A DNA stretch of 64,000 nt from Prevotella sp. GTDB lineage: Bacteria; Bacteroidota; Bacteroidia; Bacteroidales; Bacteroidaceae. The position numbers were made by a program, and so were the translations under genes. The stretch covers positions 165,634 through 229,633 of the forward strand of contig JAGCDZ010000100.1 in the NCBI GenBank assembly GCA_017650905.1, given 5' to 3'. The first letter of the stretch is position 1; the number at the start of each line of letters is the position of its first letter. The notes under the pieces were generated by a model. That model was given only the letters and a program-made list of their open reading frames with translations, was not told the origin of the DNA and did not search any database. Shown here one piece after another: positions 34,739-43,884 of this stretch.

Positions 34739-34784
34739 TTTTAAGTATGAAACAAAAGCAAAAACAATTGTGACATACTTAAAA
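34739..34784 (+). promoter_or_regulatory. 11-bp perfect inverted repeat upstream of the GH115 promoter
   Basis: TTTTAAGTATG (34739-34749) and CATACTTAAAA (34774-34784) with a 24-base A-rich spacer. It sits about 80 to 35 bases upstream of the predicted GH115 transcription start, so it may be an operator; a weak terminator for the small ORF is the alternative. Confidence 0.5.
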
Positions 34785-34805
34785 AGTAGCGCGACAGATT
34801 TTTAT

Positions 34806-34813
34806 TACCTTTG
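34806..34813 (+). promoter_or_regulatory. -7 promoter element for the GH115 gene
   Basis: TACCTTTG, 23 bases upstream of the ATG at 34837. Confidence 0.65.
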
Positions 34814-34836
34814 CAGCCGTAAATAATCTGTCAAGC

Positions 34837-37308
34837 ATGAAAAGGATTTTGATTTCCCTACTCGCCATCGTGGCGACGCTTGGCTCGGAAGCTGCCGAGC
34901 CTTTTGTGGTTTTCCAGACATCTGCAGACGTTCTTTCCCTGCAAGGTGCAAGTGTCTCTTTCGATAGCCGTGAGCATAGTTGTGTTCAGAGAGCTGTCGC
35001 CAACCTCCAGAAGGATTTTGAGAAGGTCACTCAGAAGCAACTTCCTGTTTCGGAGAGTGCGCGGATCCTCGTGGGTACGGTCGGTGTTAACAAGCAGATC
35101 GACCAATGGGTGAAAAAAGGCGAGCTCAGCAACTTGAAAGGCAAAACCGAAAAATACATCATCAAGACCATTGGCGACCAACTCGTCATTGCAGGTAGTG
35201 ACAAGCGTGGAACCGTGTTCGGTATCTACGAACTGACTAGGCAGATGGGTGTCTCACCTTGGTATTACTGGGCAGATGTTCCTGTTGAACAACACGAAGC
35301 ATTATATATAAAGAAAGGTGAATACACCGATGGCGAACCTGCAGTGCGCTATCGTGGTATCTTCCTCAACGACGAGGCACCCTGTCTGACCACTTGGGTG
35401 AAGAACACTTTCGGTACTGATTATGGTGATCATCATTTCTATGAGAAGGTCTTTGAGCTCATTCTCCGTCTGAAGGGTAATTTTCTTTGGCCGGCTATGT
35501 GGGGTTGGGCCTTCTATGCTGACGATCCTGAGAACTCGAAGGTGGCTGATGAGATGGGTGTCATTATCGGAACCTCCCACCATGAGCCAATGGCCCGCAA
35601 CCATCAGGAATACGCCCGTCGCCGTAATGAATGGGGTGCCTGGAACTATCAGACCAACAAGGAGAATCTTGACCGTTTCTTCCGGGAAGGTATCGAGCGC
35701 ATGAAAGGCACCGACGACATTGTGACCATCGGTATGCGTGGTGATGGCGATGAGGCCATGAGTGCGACGGCTGATACCAAGTTGTTGGAAAATATTATCG
35801 ACAACCAGCGCAGGATTATCAAAAATGTGACGGGCAAGTCCGCCGACAAGACCACCCAAGTGTGGGCCTTGTATAAGGAGGTACAGGACTATTACGACGC
35901 AGGCCTTCGTGTGCCCGACGATGTGATGATCCTGATCAGCGACGACAACTGGGGCGACATTCGTCGTGTACCCACCGCTGCCGAGCGTAGCCGCAAGGGC
36001 GGATGGGGTATCTACTACCACGTGGACTATGTAGGGGCACCCCGTAACACGAAGTGGCTCAACGTCACTCAGACGCAGCAGATGTTTGAACAATTGTCGC
36101 TTGCCTACGACTTCGGCATCCAGCGTATGTGGATTCTCAATGTCGGCGACCTTAAGCCGATGGAGTATCCCATCCAGTTGTTCATGGATATGGCATGGAG
36201 TCCGAAGGATTATACCGTCCCGACCGTTATCGATCATACCCGCCGTTTCTTCAGTTCTGTATTCAGCAGTGTAATCGCAGAAGAAGCCTCAGATATATAC
36301 AACCGTAACTGCCAGTACATGGCCCGCGTCACGCCCGAGATGCTCGATGCACGTACCTATAATATTGAGACGGGCGAATGGCGACAGGTGGCTGATGACT
36401 ATCAAAGGCTGGAACTGCGTGCTCTGCGTCTCTACGACCAGATTCCTATTGAGGCCCGCGACTTCTATCGTCAGCTGGTGCTCTTCCCTGTGCAGGCAAT
36501 GGCCAATCTCTACGATATGTACTATGCCCAGGCCATGAACCAGAAAATGGCCGCCAGCAAGAATCCTGATGCCAATGCGTGGGCCTATAAGGTGAGGGAC
36601 TGCTTCCGTCGCGACTCGCTGCTCTGTGCGGCTTATAATACCGATATCGCTGGTGGTAAATGGAATGGTATGATGATCCAAAAGCACATCGGCTATCGCT
36701 CGTGGAATGATAATTTCCGTGCCGACATGCTGCCGCGTATTACTTCTGTCGCCGACAGCACAACAGGTGGTTATACCTTTACTCCCAGCAATGGTTATGT
36801 GGCTATGGAAGCAGAGCACTACTATAGTGCTAAGGCACCCGAGGGTTTGCAGTGGACAGTTTATCCCTATTACGGCCGTACCCGTAGTGCTGTTGCCTTG
36901 ACACCCTATACGAAGTCTGTAGGCGACGCAGCATTGACCTACCAGTTTACATTGCCTGCTGACGTGAAGTCCGTAAAAGTTCATGTGATTGTGAAGTCTA
37001 CGCTCGACTTCCTCGATGTCGGTGGTTTCGAGAGCGCCGTCAGCCTCGATGGCGGAGAAGCCCAGGTCGTGAACTTCAACAAGACGCTTGTCGACCGCCA
37101 GCCTTATATGTACTCTGACTATTATCCCGCTGTTGCACGTCGCGTGGTGGAGAAGGTAGTGGAGTTGCCGGTGCAGAAAGATGGTGTGCATAATCTGACG
37201 TTACAGCCTAAGCATCCTGGTATCGTCTTCGAGAAGATTGTGGTCGATGCTGGTGGCTATCAATCACAATATCTCTTTGGTGAGGAGTCGCCCTGCAATC
37301 GCCTCTGA
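34837..37308 (+). CDS. GH115 xylan alpha-1,2-glucuronidase
   Basis: 823 residues with a signal peptide (LAIVATLGSEAAE). The family marks are plain: an N-terminal alpha/beta domain (GSDKRGTVFGIYELTRQMG near 120), RYRGIFLNDEAPCLTTW near 170, LILRLKGNFLWPAMW near 210, GVIIGTSHHEPMARN near 245, GMRGDGDEAM near 300, LLISDDNWGDIRR near 365 and GGWGIYYHVDYVGAPRNTKW near 390. The enzyme removes (4-O-methyl)glucuronic acid side chains from xylan without prior backbone cleavage. Own promoter; it stands beside the GH43-like fusion but in a separate transcription unit. A strong 20-bp hairpin follows. Confidence 0.93.
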   Translation: MKRILISLLAIVATLGSEAAEPFVVFQTSADVLSLQGASVSFDSREHSCVQRAVANLQKDFEKVTQKQLPVSESARILVGTVGVNKQIDQWVKKGELSNLKGKTEKYIIKTIGDQLVIAGSDKRGTVFGIYELTRQMGVSPWYYWADVPVEQHEALYIKKGEYTDGEPAVRYRGIFLNDEAPCLTTWVKNTFGTDYGDHHFYEKVFELILRLKGNFLWPAMWGWAFYADDPENSKVADEMGVIIGTSHHEPMARNHQEYARRRNEWGAWNYQTNKENLDRFFREGIERMKGTDDIVTIGMRGDGDEAMSATADTKLLENIIDNQRRIIKNVTGKSADKTTQVWALYKEVQDYYDAGLRVPDDVMILISDDNWGDIRRVPTAAERSRKGGWGIYYHVDYVGAPRNTKWLNVTQTQQMFEQLSLAYDFGIQRMWILNVGDLKPMEYPIQLFMDMAWSPKDYTVPTVIDHTRRFFSSVFSSVIAEEASDIYNRNCQYMARVTPEMLDARTYNIETGEWRQVADDYQRLELRALRLYDQIPIEARDFYRQLVLFPVQAMANLYDMYYAQAMNQKMAASKNPDANAWAYKVRDCFRRDSLLCAAYNTDIAGGKWNGMMIQKHIGYRSWNDNFRADMLPRITSVADSTTGGYTFTPSNGYVAMEAEHYYSAKAPEGLQWTVYPYYGRTRSAVALTPYTKSVGDAALTYQFTLPADVKSVKVHVIVKSTLDFLDVGGFESAVSLDGGEAQVVNFNKTLVDRQPYMYSDYYPAVARRVVEKVVELPVQKDGVHNLTLQPKHPGIVFEKIVVDAGGYQSQYLFGEESPCNRL

Positions 37309-37317
37309 GCATTGAAC

Positions 37318-37370
37318 ATTATTTTGGACAGAAATTTTATATGATTATTCAAATTTCTGTCCAAAATAAT
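37318..37370 (+). terminator. Strong terminator after GH115
   Basis: A perfect 20-bp stem (ATTATTTTGGACAGAAATTT and its complement) with a 13-base AT-rich loop, followed by ATCTTTTTTA. The unusually long AT-rich stem could also bind a protein as DNA. Confidence 0.85.
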
Positions 37371-37413
37371 ATCTTTTTTACCTTTTTACCTTCTTTCTTA
37401 TTTTCTTTTTTAT

Positions 37414-37421
37414 TATCTTTG
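37414..37421 (+). promoter_or_regulatory. -7 promoter element for the exported-protein operon
   Basis: TATCTTTG, 35 bases upstream of the ATG at 37456, preceded by a pyrimidine-rich stretch. Confidence 0.6.
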
Positions 37422-37455
37422 CATCCGAAAAGGTAAGTAATTAATAAATATCACT

Positions 37456-38259
37456 ATGAGAATGATGAAAAAACTCCTTATCGCCGTTCTTCTGATGCAG
37501 GTATCAGTAGCGGCTGTAGCACAGGACAAGACATTGTTGATCTCTGAGTCTGGACTTCCCTACACCGCCCAGACATGGTTTGCCTATGGTTCAGAGAGCA
37601 TCGACCAGAAAGACATTGTAGCATGTTGGGATCAGGGTAAGCGTATTGTGACGGCAGCCTACACGGGCGAAGGATGGTTTATCATTATGGCTGGCAACAC
37701 GCCTTATATGATGCAGACCTACCTTGTCAGTGATGCCTGGCCCGAGGAGTGGATTGCCCAGAAAACGCAAGAGGGCTACGCCATTACTTCGATGTCGCGC
37801 AGTCACAGCCAGTGGTTGGTGGTGCTCTCACAGGGCAGCGGCATCAGCCGTCAGATTATCTGGCAGAACACATGGGATAACCTCGCCCCTTGGATTGCCG
37901 AGCAGAAAAATAATGGCTATAGTATCACCGACCTTGCCTTCGACGGCAAGCGGTGGCTTGTCGTTATGAGCCAGAACTCCAAGTTCGTGTCGCAGGGCTA
38001 CTTCATATCCGACACCAACAACGATATGATGCGCAGCATCCAGTCGGAAGTTTGGAATCGTGGCTTCAACCTGCATCAGGTGGCCTATGGCGGTGGCAAA
38101 TACATCGTCACCTTCGGTAACTATGCCTATGGCGATGATCGCTTCCAGAACCTTCAGGTCAGTCCCGACAATCCCAAGGACTATATTCGTGAGCAGTGGG
38201 AGAAAGGCATCTGTATCGCCTATATTGGTGGCGGCATCGTTACGCCCACTAAACGCTGA
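37456..38259 (+). CDS. Exported protein with DUF7477-like repeated WxxVxS segments
   Basis: 267 residues; signal peptide cut after AVAQ (near residue 22). The mature part repeats a pattern of a turn, an aromatic strand and a W-I-GY motif: WFIIMAGNTPY, EEWIAQKTQEGYAITSM, QWLVVLSQGSG, PWIAEQKNNGYSITDL, RWLVVMSQNSK, VWNRGFNLHQVAYGGGKY. This resembles the propeller-like DUF7477 domain known from some plant kinases and bacterial exported proteins. No catalytic residues are evident, and binding is more likely than catalysis. First gene of an operon; the next start is two bases after its stop. Confidence 0.6.
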   Translation: MRMMKKLLIAVLLMQVSVAAVAQDKTLLISESGLPYTAQTWFAYGSESIDQKDIVACWDQGKRIVTAAYTGEGWFIIMAGNTPYMMQTYLVSDAWPEEWIAQKTQEGYAITSMSRSHSQWLVVLSQGSGISRQIIWQNTWDNLAPWIAEQKNNGYSITDLAFDGKRWLVVMSQNSKFVSQGYFISDTNNDMMRSIQSEVWNRGFNLHQVAYGGGKYIVTFGNYAYGDDRFQNLQVSPDNPKDYIREQWEKGICIAYIGGGIVTPTKR

Positions 38260-38261
38260 CG

Positions 38262-39683
38262 ATGGGCAATACCTTTTTAAAGACGATGTTGTTGACGCTC
38301 GCATTATGGGGCGTGACAATGGTTTGCAGCGCAGAGATATCTGCGCTGAAACCACGTTTAGTGGTGTGTACCGACATTGCCCCAGCTGACGTGGAACCAG
38401 ACGATATGGAGTCGATGGTTCACCTGATGGTCTATGCTGATATGTTTGAGATTGAGGCGATAATCACTTCAGTGGGTTGGAACTGCGACCCCTTTCCGAA
38501 GGATTGGTCACAGTATCTGTTTCGCGTGATTGGTGCCTACGCCAAGGATGTACCGAACTTGATGAAGCGTTCCGGACAAAAGAAGTTTCTCTCGATAAAA
38601 AAAGAAAACACGAGCCAAAAGATTGGCTATTGGCCAAGTGCAGAATATATTAATAGTCGTGCCGTGATGGGAAGCACGTCTGGTGGTATCCGCTCTATTG
38701 GCGAACATAACGATTCGCCAGGCAGCGATTTACTCATCCGCCTGGCTGATGAAGATGATCCTCGTCCCATCTATGTAGCGGCATGGGGTGGTGCCAATAC
38801 CCTGGCGCAAGCCATCTGGCGCGTCAAACAGACAAGGACACTAGAGGAACTGAAACGTTTCGTGCGCAAGTTCCGCCTTTATACGATTACCGATCAGGAC
38901 ATGGACTACGCTCATCGCATGGATCGCGCCCGCAGTTCTCACATGTGGTTGCGTCGGGAATTCAAGGACGACCTGCAGTTCATTTGGGATGAAGGTACCT
39001 GGCAGGAACAGTGCGAACTGGGCAAGCGTCATTGGACCAAGCATCAGCAGTATATTCAAGGTAAAGGAGCCCTTGGCAAGGAATATCCCAATTACAAATG
39101 GGGTGTTGAGGGCGACACACCGAGTTTTCTCTATGTGTTGCCTAACGGTCTCAACGACCCCGAGGACCCTTCGCAGGCTGGTTGGGCAGGCTATCATGAG
39201 CGCGGTCTTTGTCCCGATTCGCTTACCACGGCCTGGACCAGTTGGCAGGAACCTACCCGTAGTATCAGCGTGGGCTATAAGCAGCATTTCTATTCCGATG
39301 AACTCAACGATTTTATTGCCCGCATGCAGTGGGCTGATGAGGGCAAGGGCAATCATAATCCCATCGTTGTCGTAAATGCTCACAAAGGTCCGTCGCCTTT
39401 GGTATTTCATGCCAAAGCTGGTGAGACGATTCGTCTGGATGCCTCATATTCAAAAGATCCTGATGACAACACCATCCATTTCCTATGGTGGCAACAACCA
39501 GAGATAGGAAAAACGAAGCTTACCATCGACGATGCGGAGAGGAGTATCATCAACGTCCGCATTCCTGTCGATGCCGCAGGCCAGACGTTGCACCTTGTTT
39601 GCGAAGTAAGCGATGATGGAGCCAACCATCTGAAGTCGTATCAAAGGATTATCGTCCATACAATTAAAGAAGTAAGAAGATGA
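38262..39683 (+). CDS. DUF1593 (nucleoside-hydrolase-like) exported protein
   Basis: 473 residues with an N-terminal signal segment (LALWGVTMVCSAE). The segment VVCTDIAPADVEPDDMESM near residue 38 mimics the DxDxxxDD calcium site of nucleoside hydrolases, and YVAAWGGANTLAQAIW near 178 and LYTITDQDM near 210 are other DUF1593 marks. The C-terminus (VVVNAHKGPSPLVFHAKAGETI, DDNTIHFLWWQQPE) forms an Ig/PKD-like domain. These proteins are common in plant-polymer degraders and are presumed to hydrolyse a glycosidic or ester bond on cell-wall material; no reaction is established. Start two bases after the preceding stop. Confidence 0.8.
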   Translation: MGNTFLKTMLLTLALWGVTMVCSAEISALKPRLVVCTDIAPADVEPDDMESMVHLMVYADMFEIEAIITSVGWNCDPFPKDWSQYLFRVIGAYAKDVPNLMKRSGQKKFLSIKKENTSQKIGYWPSAEYINSRAVMGSTSGGIRSIGEHNDSPGSDLLIRLADEDDPRPIYVAAWGGANTLAQAIWRVKQTRTLEELKRFVRKFRLYTITDQDMDYAHRMDRARSSHMWLRREFKDDLQFIWDEGTWQEQCELGKRHWTKHQQYIQGKGALGKEYPNYKWGVEGDTPSFLYVLPNGLNDPEDPSQAGWAGYHERGLCPDSLTTAWTSWQEPTRSISVGYKQHFYSDELNDFIARMQWADEGKGNHNPIVVVNAHKGPSPLVFHAKAGETIRLDASYSKDPDDNTIHFLWWQQPEIGKTKLTIDDAERSIINVRIPVDAAGQTLHLVCEVSDDGANHLKSYQRIIVHTIKEVRR

Positions 39684-39699
39684 TTTATGATATATAAAA

Positions 39700-40836
39700 A
39701 TGAATTTAATGATGAAAAAGATTATTAGTTTATTAGCATTGGCTTTGGTGACTGTCATGACGTCACAGGCTCAGGAGTCTATTGAGCAGTTCACGGTGGC
39801 TACACTCAATGTCGATGGACTGCCCCAGAAACTATTGGTCATAAATGTCAATGCTGATGGTCCTGGCGATACCGGTACGGCTCGTATTGGTAAGTATCTG
39901 GTGAAGAAAGGCTACGACTTGGTGATGATGCAGGAAGACTTCAGCTACCACGGCGTACTCTCCGTATGTCTTGAGGACGACTACAAAATGGACGAGTGGT
40001 CAGGTACTTTATATTTGCTCGACGGCCTCCGCAAGATAGACTTTCTGCACTTGCAGAATCATCGCTTCGAGTGTGATGGATTGCTGACTGCGTGGAAGAA
40101 CGATCTGCAGGTTACGTCTGCAGTCCGCACGCCCTGGACGCAGAATTTTGGCAAGTTTAGCCATGCATTGGATGAGATGGTGACCAAGGGCTTCCGCCGT
40201 TACGAGGTGACCCTGCGCAGCGGTGACCGCATTGTGGTCTACAATATGCACATGGATGCCACTGATGACAAAGATGAAGCAGAAGGAAAAGCCGGTCCTG
40301 ACCATGATGCCCGTATGGCACAGTGGGCACAGCTGAAAGATGACGTGCTTCGGCATCTCGACTCCCGCCCTGTCATTATCACTGGTGACATGAACAGCCT
40401 CTATGGCCGTGACGATGTGAAAGGCCAGTTCATCGATGCCATCAACCAGAGCGGACGCGGCACGGCCTCTGACGTGTGGGTAGAACTACAACATAGTGGT
40501 ATCTATCCCTCCGAGAGCACAGAAGCAACTTCCAACGATGAGACGCTCGACAAGATTATTTATATCAATCCTACGATGGGTACAAACATCAAGCCCGTAG
40601 CCATTACTATCGACCGCGAAGGTTATCTTTACGATGGTAAACCGTTGGGCGACCACTTCCCTGTCGCTGCCACATTCCAGATGACACGAAAAGGCACTGG
40701 TATTGACGAGCAGAACAGTACGACAACTGGCGAAAGCAAGTATTATAACCTTAACGGCCAGCATGTCAGTCAGCCTCAGAAGGGCATATACATCGAGCAG
40801 CAGGGCAAGAAGGCAGGAAAGCGTATCATCAAGTAA
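39700..40836 (+). CDS. Exported endonuclease/exonuclease/phosphatase-fold hydrolase with C-terminal tag
   Basis: 378 residues. Signal peptide cut after TSQAQ. The EEP metal and catalytic motifs follow in order: ATLNVDGLP near 31, VMMQEDFSYHG near 74, NMHMDATDD near 185, GDMNSLYG near 229 and the final GDHFPVAATF near 318 with the catalytic Asp-His pair. The substrate might be a phosphodiester (sphingomyelin-like lipid, nucleic acid or phosphosugar). The last 30 residues (YYNLNGQHVSQPQKGIYI, GKKAGKRIIK) form the same tag type as on the 610-residue GH43, pointing to shared export or anchoring. Confidence 0.8.
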   Translation: MNLMMKKIISLLALALVTVMTSQAQESIEQFTVATLNVDGLPQKLLVINVNADGPGDTGTARIGKYLVKKGYDLVMMQEDFSYHGVLSVCLEDDYKMDEWSGTLYLLDGLRKIDFLHLQNHRFECDGLLTAWKNDLQVTSAVRTPWTQNFGKFSHALDEMVTKGFRRYEVTLRSGDRIVVYNMHMDATDDKDEAEGKAGPDHDARMAQWAQLKDDVLRHLDSRPVIITGDMNSLYGRDDVKGQFIDAINQSGRGTASDVWVELQHSGIYPSESTEATSNDETLDKIIYINPTMGTNIKPVAITIDREGYLYDGKPLGDHFPVAATFQMTRKGTGIDEQNSTTTGESKYYNLNGQHVSQPQKGIYIEQQGKKAGKRIIK

Positions 40837-40848
40837 TCAGAAGGAGGA

Positions 40849-42567
40849 ATGAGAATGAAAAAGATATTATTCATACTGATTGTTTTTCAGCTTTCGCTGA
40901 CAAACTCCAAGGCACAGGACGCTGCCTACACGATACTCTCCGAACGCGACACGACCGTCAAGGCCCAATTTAATGGCATCTCATTAGGTTCCCGCGAGGT
41001 GAGGCACATCGTCTATGAATACCCCTCGACCGATGCTGACGGAAATGCCGTGAAAGTCAGCGGTATCATCATGATTCCCTCCGATGTGGTCGATGGCTCG
41101 ACACCTTGCGACGGCGTCATCGTGTATAACCATCCCACCATTGGCTCCCCGAAGGATGCTCCTTCACAGGGCGGCGATACATTCGAAACCATCGGCATTG
41201 CTTTAGCCAGTCCGTTGAGGCCCAACTACATCGTTGTGGCTTCCGACTACATTGGCTACGGCTCGTCTATTGACAGCAATGTTTCCTATATCAGTGGCGA
41301 TACCAATAGCCGTAATGCATTGGACGGATTGCAGGCTGCCCGTCAGTTGTTTGCTGACAGACAGATTCCACAGGGCAAGTTCCTGTTCAACCTCGGATAT
41401 TCGCAGGGAGGCACTGTGAGCATGTATGCCGGACGACTGACCGATACTGACGCGAAGTACAAGAGCATCCGCTTTGACAAGACTTTCTCGGGTGGTGGTC
41501 CACTCGACTTCGAAGGCATTTATACTGCGTACGTCGAGCGCGATGCTTGCGACGACATTGCCGATGTGGTGCTCATGCTCATCTCTGTCAACGAGAACTA
41601 CCATTTGGGTATCGACTACAAGGACATGTTCAAGGAACCGATGGCGTCGCATGCGATGGAATATTTCAAGTCTAAGGACAAGAAAGTCGTCGCCGACATT
41701 GGTGTCATGTCGATGGATTCTATCAGTGAGGTACTGACACCCGCTTTCATGGACCTGAAAAACGATATGACTAAGGTACTCAGGGCTAAGTTGAAGGAAA
41801 TCAGCATCACTGAAGGCTGGGAACCTGACATCACGAAACGCTACTACATCGAGCACTCCCGACACGACAACTACGTACCCATACAGAGTGCACGCGCCAT
41901 TATTCCATGGATGCGCGGGAAGGGATTCACCCCCAGTATCGTGCCAGGCAAGAGCAACCTACAGACCTGTACCGTCGTCTTCAAACTGAAGCACCAACAG
42001 TCGGGCATCGTGTGGGCCATTCAGACCTTCGCGGCCATCCAGTTCTGGCCTGTGCTCTATTATGAGGGCGAGCAGAATCGCTACTTCCACGATGTGGTTG
42101 GCGACCTGAACCTCATGAAGGTCATCAAATATCTGGAAAGCTGGGGCATCGACTTGCGCAAACTTACGCAGTCGGCCCCTGAAGTCAAGGCCGATCTGGA
42201 GGCAAGTATCGCTGACGGCTCTATTCAGCCTGACGGCAGCGTCCGTCAGCTAGCCAACGTGAGGCGGGCCAGTTTCCTCGACATCATTGGCGATATCAGC
42301 AATTTCCTGGCGAAACTCGATCTGACGCTGACTGATGCCTACGAGATGCTCGATGACTCTGGAATTTCCATCCTTGATATTATGGCGGTCATCGACTACA
42401 TCAATGGAACATCCGCTGCTCGAGTCAAAGATGGTGACAGCTTATTGGCGCCCCTTGAGAGCAAACTCGAAGCTCCCCTCTATCTATTGCGTTCCTACGA
42501 ACAGACGTTAGCTAACTGGTATCTTTTGGGCGGCTACGACGTCAACTATAGCCTTTGGGGAATGTAG
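40849..42567 (+). CDS. Exported alpha/beta hydrolase (secretory lipase/esterase-like)
   Basis: 572 residues with a signal peptide (QLSLTNSKAQD). An alpha/beta hydrolase core runs to about 420: VIVYNHPTIGSP, VASDYIGYGSS near 132, nucleophile S185 in LGYSQGGTVS, and D340 in HSRHDNYVP, with a His later (YFHDVVGD). The chain continues with about 130 residues of helices (ISNFLAKLDLTL) without recognised motifs, so it is longer than usual lipases. It lies 12 bases after the nuclease-like gene. Ester substrates on plant or host lipids are possible. Confidence 0.8.
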   Translation: MRMKKILFILIVFQLSLTNSKAQDAAYTILSERDTTVKAQFNGISLGSREVRHIVYEYPSTDADGNAVKVSGIIMIPSDVVDGSTPCDGVIVYNHPTIGSPKDAPSQGGDTFETIGIALASPLRPNYIVVASDYIGYGSSIDSNVSYISGDTNSRNALDGLQAARQLFADRQIPQGKFLFNLGYSQGGTVSMYAGRLTDTDAKYKSIRFDKTFSGGGPLDFEGIYTAYVERDACDDIADVVLMLISVNENYHLGIDYKDMFKEPMASHAMEYFKSKDKKVVADIGVMSMDSISEVLTPAFMDLKNDMTKVLRAKLKEISITEGWEPDITKRYYIEHSRHDNYVPIQSARAIIPWMRGKGFTPSIVPGKSNLQTCTVVFKLKHQQSGIVWAIQTFAAIQFWPVLYYEGEQNRYFHDVVGDLNLMKVIKYLESWGIDLRKLTQSAPEVKADLEASIADGSIQPDGSVRQLANVRRASFLDIIGDISNFLAKLDLTLTDAYEMLDDSGISILDIMAVIDYINGTSAARVKDGDSLLAPLESKLEAPLYLLRSYEQTLANWYLLGGYDVNYSLWGM

Positions 42568-42592
42568 ACACTCATCTTCGTAATATTACATA

Positions 42593-43735
42593 ATGATAGA
42601 CATGGCAATTCTTGCAAGAATCATGAGAACAATAATAACAATAGCAATGATGTTGGTGGTTATCCCGACATCAGCACAAGAGAACCTGCAGAAGCAGGCA
42701 AGCAACAAGGAAGTAGAAAAGGTTTTCACAACAGTGAAGGAACTTCCGATAACGAGCGTGAAAAACCAGTATCGTAGCGGCACGTGCTGGGACTTTTCCA
42801 CGTTGGGCTATTTCGAGAGTGAGATTCTGCGAAAAACGGGAAAGACCTACGACCTATGTGAGATGTTTGTGGTGAACAAAGACTATATGGATTGCGCTAC
42901 TCACTATGTTCGTATGCACGGATATAGCCAGATTTCGGAAGGCGGCTCCTGTGACGACGTGCTGGAAGTAATCCGTCAGCACGGCATCTGTCCAGAGAAC
43001 GCTATGCCGGCACCTGGTTCGCTGACGGGTGACTCGCTCGCTAATTTCAAAGTGTTCTTCCCGGAATTGGAGCGGATGGTGAGGAGCATCGTCAAGAAAG
43101 ATGCTAAAGAGCCCCTAATCCACTGGCAGGACAGTGTTCAGACGATTATAGAGAAATATGTAGGCCGTTGTCCTGAGTCGTTCGTGTATGAAGGAAAAAC
43201 ATACACGCCGAAGTCGTTTGCCGAAAGCCTTGGACTTGATTTCGACGACTATGTGAGTCTGACTAGCTATATGCATCACCCGTTCAACAAGTGGTTCATC
43301 ATCGAAGCTCCTTATAAATGGCGGCTAAAGCCCAGCTACAACATCCCTATCGAACAGCTGATGAATGTGCTCGACAAGGCGCTGGATGCCGGTTACACGG
43401 TGGCTTGGGGCGGTGATGTGACGGGTGACTTCACCCGTACAGGACTGGCCATGCTGCCCGATGGAGTGATGCCTACACAAGAACTACGTCAGGAGCAGTG
43501 GAATGACTGGCGTTTCACTTATGATCATGTGATGCTCATCTACGGCAAGGCTACTGACGAGCAGGGCAAACCCTACTACATGGTGAAGAACTCATGGGGC
43601 AAGAGTGGACAATATAAGGGTATCTGGTATATGTCACGTGATTATATGTCACTGAACACCACCTACCTGTTCCTCAACCGTCACGCACTCTCAGAGGATT
43701 TACGTAAAGCTATCAAAATATCCGATTTCCACTGA
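42593..43735 (+). CDS. C1 papain-family peptidase (bleomycin-hydrolase/PepC-like), exported
   Basis: 380 residues, with ATG starts at 42593, 42602 or 42623; the last gives the cleanest signal peptide (MRTIITIAMMLVVIPTSAQ). Catalytic residues are C65 in RSGTCWDFST, H312 in YDHVMLIYG and N333 in VKNSWGKSG (numbering from 42593). The Gln of the oxyanion hole lies in VKNQYRSG. The fold and spacing fit the C1B branch, like Bacteroidetes aminopeptidases C that are exported rather than cytosolic. It is the last of five genes in the operon, with a terminator about 70 bases downstream. Confidence 0.9.
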   Translation: MIDMAILARIMRTIITIAMMLVVIPTSAQENLQKQASNKEVEKVFTTVKELPITSVKNQYRSGTCWDFSTLGYFESEILRKTGKTYDLCEMFVVNKDYMDCATHYVRMHGYSQISEGGSCDDVLEVIRQHGICPENAMPAPGSLTGDSLANFKVFFPELERMVRSIVKKDAKEPLIHWQDSVQTIIEKYVGRCPESFVYEGKTYTPKSFAESLGLDFDDYVSLTSYMHHPFNKWFIIEAPYKWRLKPSYNIPIEQLMNVLDKALDAGYTVAWGGDVTGDFTRTGLAMLPDGVMPTQELRQEQWNDWRFTYDHVMLIYGKATDEQGKPYYMVKNSWGKSGQYKGIWYMSRDYMSLNTTYLFLNRHALSEDLRKAIKISDFH

Positions 43736-43806
43736 TGAAATTAATTTTTGGATAAGATATTCCCCAACAATTGTAAAGACGGCGTCAAGAACGACAGAAC
43801 AATAAA

Positions 43807-43832
43807 AAAAGTCCCGGAGCTCCGGGACTTTT
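43807..43832. terminator. Bidirectional terminator
   Basis: GTCCCGGAGCTCCGGGAC is a perfect palindrome flanked by AAAA and TTTT, between convergent genes (C1 peptidase and GH3). Confidence 0.9.
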
Positions 43833-43884
43833 AAATTACAGGCAGTGTTCAAACATGACGATGGAGTAGGGCGCCATATTCAGC

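Noticed and set aside
35302-36237. 311-codon minus-strand frame
   Set aside because: Antisense shadow of the GH115 gene.
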